Source: Adiantum capillus-veneris
Taxonomy: Eukaryota > Streptophyta > Polypodiopsida > Polypodiales > Pteridaceae
Reading direction: 5' to 3'
Length of the DNA: 64,000 nucleotides
Assembly (NCBI GenBank): GCA_014529385.2
Contig: CM043961.1
Span: 13,900,978 to 13,964,977, forward strand
Below, piece by piece: positions 1 to 10,613 of this stretch; position 1 is the first letter of the stretch, and every line of letters starts with the position of its first letter. The notes under the pieces were generated by a model. That model did no database searches, was not told where the DNA came from, and saw only the letters and a list, made by a program, of their open reading frames with translations. The translations under genes and the position numbers were made by a program.

Positions 1-170
1 ACTCCTCAGTCCAGTCAAAACTGACTAACAAACGATACAGAGGTTGTGCGGCGATGACTGCATACATATATATGAATCTTCGATAATATCCGCAGTGTCC
101 GATGAAGGATTGCACTTGTTTCGCATTAGTAGGCATGGGAAAGTCTACTATGACTTTGATTTTGTCTAGG

Positions 171-889
171 TTAGTTGGTTATGCCATTTCTTGAGACAAT
201 ATGTCCTAAGATGCGGCCTTGCCTAACCATAAAAGCACACTTTTCCGGGTTAAGACAGATTCGATATGTTTTGCACTTCTCAAATACCTTTTGTAAATGG
301 TCAATATGTTCTTCTCGTAGAAGAGAGTGTATACAAAGATCATGTATATTTCTAAGAATATTCTCAGGTATTGTTTGAACGCATGAGTCATTAACCTTTG
401 AAAGGTAGCTGGGGCATTCGTTAAGCCGAACGGCATAACTCGATATGCATATATTCCCCATTCTGTGGCAAACGCTGTTTTGTGTTGATCCTCTATTGCA
501 AGTGCCAATTGGTTATACCCTGAAAACCCATCTAAAAAGGAATAAGCCCGTTTCCCAGCCACCCTCTCAAGTACATGTTCTGTGATCGGCAAGGGATAAT
601 TATCCCTTATGGTGACTGCATTTACCTTTTTGAGGTTCACACACACTCGCAACTTTCCATTCTTTTTGGGGACAACCACAATGGGTGACACCCAATCTAT
701 ATGCTTGATTTCGTAGATGAATTCATAATCCATCAGCTTGTCAATTTCCTCTTTGATTTGTTTAGAAAATGTGTCATTATATGTATAAGGATGCTGTTTG
801 CTAGGTTTGGCATCTAATTTCAACGGTATTGTATGTTGGCATATCGATGGATCAACTCCTTTGAGGTCTTTGTAGGACCATGCAAACAC
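171..889 (-). pseudogene. Reverse transcriptase fragment of G1 (frameshifted)
   Basis: Ty3/Gypsy RT that would copy the element RNA into DNA. Visible blocks in order: VSPIVVVPKKNGKLRVCVN, a SFLDGFSGYNQLALAI block holding the first catalytic Asp, the TEWGIYAYRVMPFGLTNAP block and FQRLM. The frame is lost near position 355, just before the second catalytic motif; the reading continues in another minus frame (171-461) as IHDLCIHSLLREEHIDHLQK, where the usual F/Y-x-D-D reads I-H-D-L. The first Asp of that pair thus appears replaced by His, and the enzyme would be dead even with the frame restored. The palm continues with LNPEKCAFMV and LGHIVS towards the window edge. Seen directly; the family assignment is firm. 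Confidence 0.85.
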
Positions 890-1271
890 ATCTTTATACT
901 TCTTGAGAAGTTGTGTTAACTGTTCTTCTTCTTCAAGCTCTAAATCAGTTGCGATATAGACAGGCTGAGGCTTTTCACCTGGCTAGCAAGGTCTATCCGT
1001 TTTTCATTTTCCGACCCATCGTAAGATTCTTGGTTTATCCTTTCCCTGATTGGTGGTGTCATTGTGATTTTTCTGTCCTGGATAGTGAATTTTTGATAGT
1101 GCGATGGTACATTCATGTTTCCTTTTTTGGACTCATCCTTACCATCACTTTCTCCCTCAATAGTCCATACCTCTCTTAAAGACCGTTTTAGTTCTTGGTA
1201 TTTTTTTTAACGCTCCAATTTGGTCCACTCTGGGTCTTTTGTTTTTTCTTGTTTTGATTTTTGAGTTTTTT
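890..1271 (-). pseudogene. Spacer between PR-linker and RT of G1, decayed
   Basis: Continues the polyprotein on the minus strand but holds several stops. Recognisable pieces are charged Lys/Glu-rich wording, with no domain I can name. It joins the RT start at 889 to the linker reading frame at 1272. Confidence 0.5.
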
Positions 1272-2000
1272 TTATTCTGTTTCTATTTTAGCCTTCCGTA
1301 CTTGTTTTATTTCCTCTTGCGTTCTTTCCCATTGAACTTTTGAGAATCTTCCTGATATTTGGTCTTTTACACAATCCTCTGCTTTGACAAGCATTAGATA
1401 GTGAGTTTTATCTTTTATCCTGGGCATTAGGTTCTCACTCATTTTGTTTTTTGCTCCTTTTTTCCTATAGCGTTCCCGGCGTCTAGGGCACTGATTGGAA
1501 AAATCATAAAACTTGATATTCGCTATTTTCTCCCCACGCTCGCTTGAGCTGTCTGAACACTCGTTACCTGCATCGTTGTTTACCTCCAGATGCTCAGAGG
1601 ATTTATAAAAATATTCTTGTTCTGGTGGTTCTACAATCTCATCTCCTCCTGGTATAAGGCTTACCATGTAATAGGGTAGCACATCATAGCCGTCCTTATC
1701 GCAAAATTTTGTCGTTGGACTATCTGTAATGGTACAAACATCCAATGTTGCTAGTATGTATTCCCATTCCAGAGGTTGCAAGGAATCTTCAGGAAAAGGT
1801 TCTGGAATATAATCCTTGTCCTCAGTCGCTCTTTCTAAGACGCATTCCTCTCTTTTTAAGCTCCCACAATGTGAAGCTCCGCACATCCATAGCTCTTTTT
1901 GTTGCCCTAACCATGCTAGGAGTTCGGACCCTGTCAATGTAGCTGAATCAAACTCTTCCACCGGTGTTTGGTTTACATATTTGTAACTATGGTCTTTCAA
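1272..2000 (-). CDS. PR-RT linker reading frame of G1
   Basis: An open stretch of 242 codons between the protease and RT. It is acidic with a basic C-terminal third (a run of Arg/Lys near codon 180, QCPRRRERYRKK) and no known catalytic motif. Such spacers between protease and RT occur in large plant Gypsy elements. The Met at 2000 is probably not a true start, because the upstream sequence (2001-2270) reads in the same sense as the end of the protease (YEIILGRQFMRQLKM, DWGYDHIYIHGE). Function unknown; it is part of a polyprotein rather than a separate gene. Confidence 0.6.
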   Translation of the reverse strand: MKDHSYKYVNQTPVEEFDSATLTGSELLAWLGQQKELWMCGASHCGSLKREECVLERATEDKDYIPEPFPEDSLQPLEWEYILATLDVCTITDSPTTKFCDKDGYDVLPYYMVSLIPGGDEIVEPPEQEYFYKSSEHLEVNNDAGNECSDSSSERGEKIANIKFYDFSNQCPRRRERYRKKGAKNKMSENLMPRIKDKTHYLMLVKAEDCVKDQISGRFSKVQWERTQEEIKQVRKAKIETE

Positions 2001-2696
2001 GTGAATTTTGGTTGTAGTCTCGCCATGTATGTAGATGTGGTCGTAACCCCAATCCTAGACCATCTTTAATTGTCTCATGAATTGTCTTCCCAAGATGATC
2101 TCGTAATTGTTCTTTTTCTCGAAATCGACTATTGCAAATGTATGCTCATACTCGATTCTGCACGAGGTGACAATTACTTTTTCTAGGAGTCCTAGAGGCT
2201 TTTCCATGAACCCATCTACCAATTAGAATTTCATTCTGGTAGCTCTCAAAGCCGATTTTCCCCATTTTTTTTAGATTTCCTTGGTGGCGATAGCGACTCC
2301 TGCTCCACTGTCAAGAATAGCTTTGGAAACTACTCCTTGGAATTCTATTGGTAGTGTGGTGTTTCCATCCTCTCCCTCGCAATACTCTCCAACCTTGTTT
2401 AAGGGTATTGGCCTAGTGTTTAGTTGAGGCCTGTCCAATTCTCTGATCCCTTCTTGAAGCTTCGAGGTGGGGTCTTTCACTCCGAATTTTTCTAAGAATT
2501 TGCCTATTGTGGTCCACATGTTTGGTCGTAGCCTTAGGAGTTCGCCTAATGTGATTGTGCATGCCACCGGGGTGGACAATAACTCAATCAACCCTTGTGA
2601 ATCCATCACTCTTCTAGAAGAAAGTCTTTGGGATGGGATCGCTCTCACCTCAGACTTGGATTCATACTCTCTTAGGTAAGAGGGTAGAGTTTTCAC
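2001..2696 (-). pseudogene. Aspartic protease region of G1
   Basis: The retropepsin that would cut the polyprotein. The active-site motif is seen as AILDSGAGVAIATKEI near 2275-2320 on the minus strand, followed at once by a stop, then, after the break, by the C-terminal part with NYEIILGRQFMRQLKM and an in-frame stop before DWGYDHIYI. Upstream (2400-2696) lies a gag-PR linker with Leu-rich wording (ITLGELLRLRPNMW). The DSG triad is intact but the domain is split by two stops, so no active enzyme is expected. Confidence 0.75.
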
Positions 2697-3455
2697 TGAG
2701 TCTGGTTGGCTTGCCCCAAACTAATTGATCCCTGGTCCCCCCCTTGTGAATGCATATCAAAGTTCATTTGTGATCTTGCCTCAGATTCTTCAATAGGAGG
2801 TAAGATCTCATCTTTCTCTTTTCGCGTGCTTTTCATGTGGTAACTCACCCTGTTAGCTTCGTTGGCATCACGGATTTTCTTCCAGAGGTCATCTAGACTG
2901 TTACAATCCTTACCCATGTCTACCAATGTTTTAGGCTAGAATCCATCACTTGCCTCATCTGTTGTGTTTGGCACTATGATAGGCTCTCCCCTAGACTCAG
3001 AGGCAGTCGTGAGTCTCTCCTTCATGTCTACTTGTTTCTCTAAAGTTGGTTTGATAAGGGTTGGAGCTGGTACTTCATGCCAACTTGCAGGTTTACCAAG
3101 CGGGTTTTCTATCAAGGATTGAGCTATTTCAATCATCTTTTGACACATTTCCAACCTCTGTTTTTCTATTTCTGCATATGGATAAGTCATCCATCTTTGC
3201 TCTTGGGTTTGGTTGTTTTTGAGTCCGTCTTCGTAAAGCTTTTAAAAGTGCATCTAACTGCTCATTTACCTTTTCTTCCAACACTGATCCTTTTGATCCT
3301 TCACTTTTGGGTTTTGCTATTTCCTTGGGTGCTATGGTTTCCGGAGTGTGTGAGCTTAGGCTAGATAGATCCTCTAACCGCCTTAACCTATCCTTTGTGT
3401 GTTTTAACTCCTCGGATAGGCCATTTTCTCTCGTTCTCTCCTGGCTTTCATACAT
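2693..3455 (-). pseudogene. C-terminal gag/linker of G1, broken into three pieces
   Basis: Three overlapping minus-strand open stretches (3455-3129, 3190-2936, 2926-2693) continue the protein after the zinc-knuckle part. The first is a likely coiled coil (RLRRLEDL, LEEKVNEQLDALLKALRRR), the second and third are acidic linker. The last two share the frame of the main gag reading frame and the first is shifted, so at least one frameshift pair near 3400 and 3160 separates them. There is no enzymatic motif. They lie directly before the protease. Confidence 0.55.
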
Positions 3456-5050
3456 GCCTTTCTAGCTTTCCAAGTGCTTCTCTGATTTTTCCTTTCTGAA
3501 CTTGGGGCATCGGTTTTTGGCTCTTCAATTATGGGTTCGTTCGTCATTCTTTGAGCTTGGGCTCGTGTCACTGCCTGAATAGGTATTATTGTCTCGTTTT
3601 CAGACCCTCCACTAGACGGCACTGCTTCCAGCATGTTCAAGGTAGTTTTTGCTCCCTTGCTTGGGTTCTTAGGGCAATCCGGAATCAAATGAGTAACTCC
3701 GCACTCGGTGCAATATGCATTGACTCTAATGATTTCATCATGAGGACAGTCTCTTAGCCAATGGTTTCCAACACACTTGTAGCAGGGTCCCTTAGGCTGT
3801 TGAGGTGCTCCTTGAGCTCCTCTTTGTTGGTATACATGTCTCTGTCCGTCCATGCCTCCGTTGGCTATGAGCAACAATGTTCGTTCATCCAAGCTATATC
3901 TTCCTTCTCGTGCTGCCTGTGCAGCTGTTGGTGGTCCTGCAGTTCCTATCATGCTCCATGGTTCTGGCGTTGAGGATTCTTCCGGTGGATAACAGGCAGG
4001 ATTTGTAGCATATCCATTGGGATCTTCGTAATATGCATGCATAGTCACCAAAGCCTTCTCTTCTGGTTCGGTTACCGTTGGTGTGTATCTTATGCCAATC
4101 GGTTGTAATCTTGGTAGGGGCGATTGCTGCGCCAACACTAGTTGTGGTCTTTCTACACCTACAGGTCCTGGTAGGTTGCCTGCTTGATACCTAGGCATTG
4201 GTGGAAGTTGAGGAGATGCTACCTGAGCCTGGGGAGCATAAGGTCGTTCTCTCACATATCCCTTGTTAAAATAACATTCCTCCGTCCCATGGTTTGTCCA
4301 TTTTTGTTTAATAGCACACCACTTGGGCTGTTTATCTTGTGGTTTGGCATAAAGGTTAATCTTTTTTAGCACTTCCTCTACAAGCTGCTCCTGGCTTACA
4401 ACTACTTCTCCTTTCGGTGTTGTCTTAGCGGACTTGCTTCCACTTTGTTGTGAGGACAAATCGTCATCAAGATCCTTGAATTCACCCTCTTTGTAGACTG
4501 CACAATTGTCTACAAGGTAAAGAGCCTCTTTAGTTAACTCATTTAACGTCGTGCTCCTCTTTATATGTAAGTCCTTGTGGAGATCTGTATTCCTTAGTCC
4601 TTGAATAAATATAAGCATAAGTCTAGACTGAGTTGGCAGTTCTTCCACCGGGCAGAACTTAACATATCTTTCTAGTCGTAGGGCTGCCTTTCGCACAGAC
4701 TCCCCTTCTTTGTGTTTGAATTTATGGATTTGTGAGACTGTATTATGATCTATCCCACTTTGTGAGAATTCCTCAATAAACTCGTCAAACACCTCCTCCA
4801 TAGACTCAAAGTCTCTACGTTCCACAGAGTCAAACCAAGTAGCTGCATCCTCCTCTAGGGTTAGTCCAAACCCTGCAAATTGGGTAGGGAAGTCTAACAC
4901 CTCTTCAGCTCTAATTACACACACAAAGGCTGCTACATGATCCCTAGGATCTCTGTTTCCCGTGTATTTCTTGTTTACCCATTTTTGCACTTGAGAAGGT
5001 CTAATTCTATGATGGTCTACAAATCTCATCATTGGATCTCCTCGCCCCAA
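3404..5050 (-). CDS. Gag polyprotein of G1 (capsid and zinc knuckle)
   Basis: 548 open codons. The N-terminal 200 residues carry a retrotransposon gag (capsid) domain: a Trp in the AATWFDSVERRDFESMEE block and a following helix-rich stretch with LIFIQGLRN. A Pro/Gln-rich middle follows, then a knuckle CYKCVGNHWLRDC at about residue 425 (C-x2-C-x4-H-x4-C) with a second Cys-rich piece CTECGVTHLIPDC (C-x2-C-x4-H-x4-C) 24 residues later. It would form the particle shell and bind element RNA. The Met at 5050 is probably internal: an open stretch at 5869-5285 lies in the same frame upstream, with stops between them. The C-terminus runs into a frameshift near 3404-3455. Confidence 0.85.
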   Translation of the reverse strand: MGRGDPMMRFVDHHRIRPSQVQKWVNKKYTGNRDPRDHVAAFVCVIRAEEVLDFPTQFAGFGLTLEEDAATWFDSVERRDFESMEEVFDEFIEEFSQSGIDHNTVSQIHKFKHKEGESVRKAALRLERYVKFCPVEELPTQSRLMLIFIQGLRNTDLHKDLHIKRSTTLNELTKEALYLVDNCAVYKEGEFKDLDDDLSSQQSGSKSAKTTPKGEVVVSQEQLVEEVLKKINLYAKPQDKQPKWCAIKQKWTNHGTEECYFNKGYVRERPYAPQAQVASPQLPPMPRYQAGNLPGPVGVERPQLVLAQQSPLPRLQPIGIRYTPTVTEPEEKALVTMHAYYEDPNGYATNPACYPPEESSTPEPWSMIGTAGPPTAAQAAREGRYSLDERTLLLIANGGMDGQRHVYQQRGAQGAPQQPKGPCYKCVGNHWLRDCPHDEIIRVNAYCTECGVTHLIPDCPKNPSKGAKTTLNMLEAVPSSGGSENETIIPIQAVTRAQAQRMTNEPIIEEPKTDAPSSERKNQRSTWKARKACMKARREREKMAYPRS

Positions 5051-5284
5051 TCGATATACCTCCTCTGGCCTTCTGTAGTGGGCGGGTTCCTCTCTCAGTG
5101 GTGCTCCTAAGCCATAATTTCTAATAGTTCTTGCAAGAGATGGTTCATCTCGTTGAAATCGTTCTATAGGTGGTCTTCCAGGCTTTGTTGACCCTTGAGT
5201 TTTTGGCTTACTCTCACCCTGATACCGTGAATAGAGTGGTGGTTCTTGTAAATCCCTTAGCCCTCGTACGGCTGGATAACCTTC

Positions 5285-5869
5285 TCAGTTCTGGTCTTGT
5301 TCTACTGTTGCACTCTGTCGAAGCCATGCGTGCAATGATGTCTGGGTTGCTGGTTGGTTTTGGTGTTTGAATGTGTGTTGTCGGGTAGAATGTGAGGTCA
5401 CGTCGTACTCTTCTGAAAATGGATTCGTCGACTTGCTAGGGGTGTAGGTGGCTCTTGGAATTTCTTCGGGGACATATGTTGATGCTTCTGGAACTGTTGC
5501 CTTTTCTACCTCCTCTGGGAGGATACGTTTGTATTCTCTCCCGTACCTATCAACAAAAATGATATCCTTCCCCATAGCAATTTCATAAGAGAATAAGTAA
5601 AGAACCTTGTCTTTGCTTAATTCGTTTGGGTAGGGTTCTTTGGATTGAAAGTAAGATACTATTCCCTCGCTCTCATGCTTGTAGACTCCCACATTCTCAT
5701 TATACGTAGAGACCCTGGTTGTTTTCTTATCATACATAAAGCGAGCTCCAGGTCGATCAATGTTTGGAGAAGGTTCTTGAGTTTGTGAAACCATCTTCCC
5801 TTTTGCCACATTATCTCCATATCTGTTGTAATCCTCAGGGTTAATAACTATCAGATAGTGGTTCCCCAT
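5285..5869 (-). pseudogene. N-terminal gag extension of G1
   Basis: 194 codons in the same minus-strand frame as the main gag reading frame, separated from it by about 230 bases with stops. Begins MGNHYLIVINPEDYNRYGDN and is rich in Tyr, Glu and Ser; no named domain is seen. Its position between the leader and the capsid domain suggests the matrix-like N-terminus of gag (inference). Confidence 0.5.
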
Positions 5870-6706
5870 TTCGTCTCGGAATCTATCTCCATCATCATAG
5901 ACTTGAATTATCTCATTCTCTAAGCTGGCCTCTCTTCAATACAAATACACTTGCGTCCTCGATAGTCATAATAAACTAGATCTCCCCGCTCCCCTCGAGT
6001 TTGTTCCTTCTAAGAAGATCATAGTGAACTTGGAATCGTTCAAAGGATTTAGGGAGGTGATTCCCCTTGGCATTGGTACTTCATAGGAGAAACCTCTTGG
6101 CTGTTGACTACCCATCATGAAGAAGGACTTATCTCATGAAGTGTCAGTATCACTACCCTCCTCAATGATTGGTGCTAGTGGATCTAGCCTTGCCTGAGTT
6201 ACACTCTCTTTGGTGGACACTAAGCTACCCTGATCACCTACCACCTTTCGGTCTCTAAAAATGTGTCTTCCTGATCTTAAATTCATCAAGCTTAGCAATA
6301 AAACTCAACACAAATCCAACCACTCACCTGGCAAAGGATCAGTTTTCGCACAACTTCTTGCTTTGCCGTTGAATATACTTGTACACAAGTGTTTAATTTC
6401 AGCAATCGAATCAAAGCATTTAACCGCTAGAGGTGGTCTTAGTAATGATTGGTATAGCTGGAGAGTTAACCTCAACCACTAATGTATATTATACACTTCT
6501 GATGTTCTATATTAGGTCTGCTAATCTGGAACTGTACTTCCCTCGGATGTTGGTCAATTTACCTGAAAAGTCTGAATTCCGTCTTTGCTTCGTCAAAAGG
6601 TCAAAAAAGATCCAACTTCACTTCTGAAAGAAGTTCTGGAACCCTCAAGTCAAATGGATCATCACTGTATGTCCTCAGTCAGTTTTTCACTTCCCTAAGC
6701 CCGAGT

Positions 6707-6730
6707 AGACATCCTACACGTAGGATGTCT
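6707..6730. repeat. Leader palindrome 1 of G1
   Basis: Perfect 11-base arms AGACATCCTAC and GTAGGATGTCT around a 2-base centre AC. Confidence 0.95.
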
Positions 6731-6972
6731 CCTGCTCTATTTTGCCTTGTTTTTGCACTATAGGTCCCCCTTGACGTGTTTAGTCCACAACTGTTTTTAC
6801 TTTTTGATTTGGACACCTACAAGCTGATCAATGGATCAGAAATCTGTTCCAGCAGCCAGACGACCAGTCAAATCAACTCCAATTTGGACCAAAATTGACT
6901 AGGAGGCTTGCCTCAGGCTATACAACACCCTACTATGCCTACAGTCAATTTCTGGCTTCAATATCATGCATT

Positions 6973-6996
6973 AGACATTCTACGTGTAGCATGTCT
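6973..6996. repeat. Leader palindrome 2 of G1
   Basis: Arms AGACATTCTAC and GTAGCATGTCT around GT; one arm mismatch compared with the perfect copies. Confidence 0.85.
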
Positions 6997-7097
6997 AACT
7001 GATCAAAATGACTTCAAATGCAAAGCGCAGACTCCCCTTAAGGTGCTGATCACTTTGGTATGCTCAAAATTAGGTTTGGAGTGCCAAATCACACAAA

Positions 7098-7121
7098 ACA
7101 CATCCTACGCGTAGGATGTCT
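7098..7121. repeat. Leader palindrome 3 of G1
   Basis: Inner arms ACATCCTAC and GTAGGATGT around GC are perfect; the second outer base differs (C for G on the left). Confidence 0.9.
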
Positions 7122-7394
7122 TTTTGGCTTGTTTGACCCCAGACTTGAGCCCCAACTTCCCCTTGATGTCAAAAACTCAGTGCTATGCTTAGATTTTAGT
7201 TTGGATTTCAAAAGACCCCAATTTTAGCCGTTCTAGCCCTTTTCAGTCAAAAAATGCTAAAAGTCTACTTAGAACCCAATTTTTTCACCCAAATGAGATG
7301 AAACCCTTCTCAGGCACTAAATAAATCATGCAAATCATGCCCATGCAGCCATCCTATGGTTTTGGTCTTAAAATAATGCCTTGGCACAATTTGG

Positions 7395-7405
7395 GTAGGA
7401 TGTCT
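7395..7405. repeat. Half-site of the G1 palindrome
   Basis: GTAGGATGTCT alone, without the partner arm. Confidence 0.7.
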
Positions 7406-7542
7406 GGCAATTTCTGTCCACTTGGCCATATCCTGTCAAGATATGGTCAAATTTCCACTTTCCAGGTGAAAATAGGGTAAAACCTACCTTCTGAACACAA
7501 TGGTCAACTCAAAATTTCAAAATTTCCACCAAATCAGCCTAT

Positions 7543-7566
7543 AGACATCCTACGTGTAGGATGTCT
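7543..7566. repeat. Leader palindrome 4 of G1
   Basis: Perfect arms AGACATCCTAC and GTAGGATGTCT around GT. Confidence 0.95.
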
Positions 7567-8087
7567 CTTGGCTTAAAATATAAACTTTTCCTGACAGAAA
7601 TGCTCCTGATGCTCTGCAGCTCTATCAGAAACACTCTCAGCAACTTTTGAACTTCACTTCAACTTTCAAACACTCTTTTGCGTCTTTTACAACCTTGTGA
7701 TGAACCTAACAACAAGTATAACATGCATGAAGTGCTCCATATCATAAATCATGATGTCCTACTTACCCTACTCCTACTGATCATGTGAAATGGTGATAAT
7801 GGTGTTTTGGTTGCTTCCAGGCCTCTCCGGAATCTCAAGCTCTCCTTTCACCACTTCTACCACTCCAACTCCTACTCATCAACTCAGCTAAGACCTAAAA
7901 ACTATCTAAGTCTACCTAAGTCTACCTAAGTCGAAGGATCTAGTCCAAACACACTCTCCCTAGACTCCCTCTAAGACCTAGAGATTCCTCCACCCTCTGA
8001 TCCTATCTAAATGTAAAATGAGACTCTGGCAAGCCAGAGAATCCCTATCCTCAAGGACTAGTCTCGGTCACCTACCTAGGGTTTTCT

Positions 8088-8105
8088 TCCCCGGCAGTGG
8101 TGCCA
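8088..8105 (-). promoter_or_regulatory. Primer-binding site of G1 (tRNA-Asp type)
   Basis: Minus-strand TGGCACCACTGCCGGGGA, one base inside the LTR end. It matches the 3' end complement of plant tRNA-Asp (TGGCGCCGTTGCCGGGGA) with three transition differences. It would prime minus-strand DNA synthesis. Confidence 0.75.
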
Positions 8106-8106
8106 A

Positions 8107-9248
8107 TGTTGGCAGGTACGCCGCGACGGACGTCAGCAAAGATAGAAATCACCTAACAAGATTTGTCAGCTAAGGACGAAGCTCAACCCGCGGGCGTGTG
8201 GAAGCAAGAATAGGGTGTCAATCTACACTCGACCGACTCTTGACTAATTCCTACAGAGGTCTCTACCTAATGTCTAAGCTACAGCCTTCAGGAGTGCATA
8301 AGAGGAGATTTCCTACAATTCTTCCAAGAGCTAAATACCCATCAAACGGTCTCCAAATGCCATAGAACTTCAAGGAGACCCTACTAACACCAATAGGTCG
8401 CTCTCCCTAAGGTCTATGAACCAAAATCCCAAACCTAAACACCTGGTGCAAAATCACGTAGGATGTCTGGTTGAAATTTGCAGGTCGTCGTTTTCGAAAA
8501 CTCAAGTGCCTAATGTGTAGCTCTACTCAATGCAAACACGTGGATATGCTGAAATGAGAAAACGGAGAACATATTCTCACCGAATCACCAGATGAAGCTC
8601 GTAGGTCGAGCTTGCAAAACCAGACCGTACACCCACAATGTAGGTATCAACGCGTAGCTCTCGTTGGGGTCAACACGCTGCACTTCTCCGCACTCAATTT
8701 CGACCACCAGTGCGTGCGTAGCGTCAAGATGAAGCTCTCACTGTCTCTCGTACACAGTACGCTCACTCACAGACATAAGTTTTTTAAAATGACAAAGGTT
8801 TTTTAATTAAGGTCAAGAGTGGTATAAATACCTTACAATCTCAAACCCTAATGTTCCAATTTAACCATCTACTCAATCTAAATGTCAAAAATGGGATACA
8901 ATCTGGAAACTTCTGTAAGCCCCAATATTTACAAAGGTGAAATGTCAGTTTTTCTCAATAAATGAATAATTACAAAAAAATAATATTCCGTCGAGCTCCG
9001 TAGGGTGTGTCCAATCACTAACACAAGTACAGCAAGCTGGAGTGAGTTGCAAGCAAAAAAGTAGCGCTCGTTTTTGAGCCAAGAATAGCTGCAAGCTTTT
9101 GGGAACTTTGCTAAAAAAATGCCTTTGCTTTTGGTGGTCAACTTTCCCACTTACCTTTCAATTTTTACAACAAAATTGGCCAATTGAAAAATGTCCGGCC
9201 AATTAATGGAACCTTATCTAGACTATGCCGGACCGTTATGTTCCAACA
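8107..9248 (-). repeat. 5' LTR of G1
   Basis: About 1.14 kb bounded by TGTTGG at 8107 and CCAACA ending at 9248, a perfect 6-base terminal inverted repeat, and flanked by the PBS on the inner side. The sister LTR is outside the window, so the limits rest on the termini alone. A TATTTATAC sequence on the minus strand at about 8823-8831 could serve as TATA box. One palindrome half-site (8458-8468) lies inside. Confidence 0.75.
8458..8468. repeat. Palindrome half-site inside the G1 LTR
   Basis: GTAGGATGTCT, identical to the right arm of the leader palindromes, here inside the LTR. Confidence 0.75.
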
Positions 9249-9765
9249 TAATTATGACTTTCCCGTATTGCCCCGACGTATTTATGGTACCACTGTTTAT
9301 AAAATATATGTTTTGTTTTCAAGGAATGGACTTGCATGAGATGTTTTGAAGATGGAAATGGCCATGATTTAGGCACTATGTCTCTTTGTTTTGTAGATAC
9401 CACTCATCCTAGGTTGTCAATTCGATATCTATCACATATCTATCATTTAGAAACTTCACAGATGGCTCTTAATTGAATCCCATCGGATGATCATCAATTT
9501 GATAAACAAATTGATTATAGAGATCTGCATAGATCTTTGTCTCAAATTGGTACACTATGTTCATGTTGTAATCCACTACCTTCGGTGGTGCTCAACTAGA
9601 ACTAGCTGTTTCAGGGCCTTTCTCGAGTAGATGAGAAGCCATTTTGTAGGAACCAAAAGACTTTAAGTCGTATCTAACACGTAGTCCTCAATGATAGGTT
9701 CTAGAAATTCCATAGGCTCTACTTTAAGTTCTTGATTGACACTCTCATCTAATGAGATACTACTC

Positions 9766-9799
<34 letters not shown>

Positions 9800-10613
9800 A
9801 CCTAGCCTTTAGAGTTATAAAAGCTACCGGATCTTTAAATCATGAAATCCAAAACAAATTGAGTATTTGCACAAACCCAACCTGTTACTTGTTTATTGTT
9901 TCCCCAAAAACTAGAAAAATCCTTTTCCACTTGCTCAAAAGTTGTTGAGATCCATTGAATCTTGGGTTCTTGTCTAAAACCTATGTGAAATCTATTTATA
10001 CTCACAAACATTTAAAAATGTTAAGCCAACCCGTAAAATCAGCTCTTCTTTCAAGTTGCAATTGTCATCTCTTGAATGGTATGTTTCTAGGCACGGTTGT
10101 GTTGGAAACTCCAACTCTGATTTGTTTGTAAGGTCTTATTTGAGTTGTCCCAAGTGGTCAGGATTGAAAAAATTCAAAAGTATGTCCAAAATTTTGATCG
10201 TTTTCTCCTAGAACTGTCAAAAAGCTAGTTTGAGACACCCCTTAACAAAAAAAGAAATTCGAGGCCTTACACGATGTTTTTTCAAGCCCTTGAAATAAAG
10301 GGTTTCCATTGGCATGTCTTTACGTCAAGCATCACTCTAAGATTTGTAGAGCCGCTTCCAAGCCACATTTTGATAAAAGAAGTTTTGTAATCGAAGTCTG
10401 TATGTGAAGGTTATGGCTGTTTTTATGAAAACTAGTTTTCACTTGCAACAAAAAACTACTTTTAATTTGAGCTCTATAGGGTATTTTTGGCCCAAACTTA
10501 GTCACTACAATGTACAGGTCATGCAAAACAAGATCACCAAGTCTTGTCAAGTTTTGACCCCTATAGCTATGTGATGGGAGCAAATTATAATTTTCTCCTT
10601 AAGGTACATTTTT
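9249..10613. other. Non-coding spacer with a CT microsatellite
   Basis: No recognisable gene. A (CT)14 run lies at 9769-9796. An 83-codon minus-strand open stretch (10583-10332) has no motif I recognise and is probably chance. The host side of the G1 target duplication would begin at 9249 but cannot be tested here. Confidence 0.6.
9769..9796. repeat. (CT)14 microsatellite
   Basis: Uninterrupted CT repeat. Confidence 0.98.

Larger units (their letters stand above)
5870..8087 (-). other. Long leader (5' untranslated region) of G1
   Basis: About 2.2 kb between gag and the PBS with no long open frame. It is loosely repetitive (recurring wording like CCAAATTTGG and CAAACTT in diverged form) and contains four palindromes listed separately. 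Nothing else coding is seen. A leader this long fits Athila/Tat-like Gypsy elements. Confidence 0.7.
1..9248 (-). mobile_element. Ty3/Gypsy LTR retrotransposon, 5' part (element G1)
   Basis: Read on the minus strand the order is LTR (9248-8107), Asp-type PBS (8105-8088), long leader, gag with zinc knuckle, aspartic protease, spacer region and reverse transcriptase. The RT runs into the left edge, so the rest of RT, RNase H, integrase and the 3' LTR lie outside the window. Order gag-PR-RT and RT wording such as RVMPFGLTNAPATFQRLM identify Ty3/Gypsy. The Asp-type PBS suggests the Athila/Tat side of the family (inference). Several stops and frameshifts show that this copy is not autonomous. Confidence 0.9.

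Noticed and set aside
1745-1942. Plus-strand open frame in G1
   Set aside because: Antisense of the G1 PR-RT linker.
6707-7566. CRISPR-like array
   Set aside because: The repeats are palindromes at irregular spacing within a eukaryotic retrotransposon leader; no array structure or cas genes.
10332-10583. Possible small gene on the minus strand
   Set aside because: 83 codons, no recognisable motif, no promoter or intron signals; lies in non-coding spacer.
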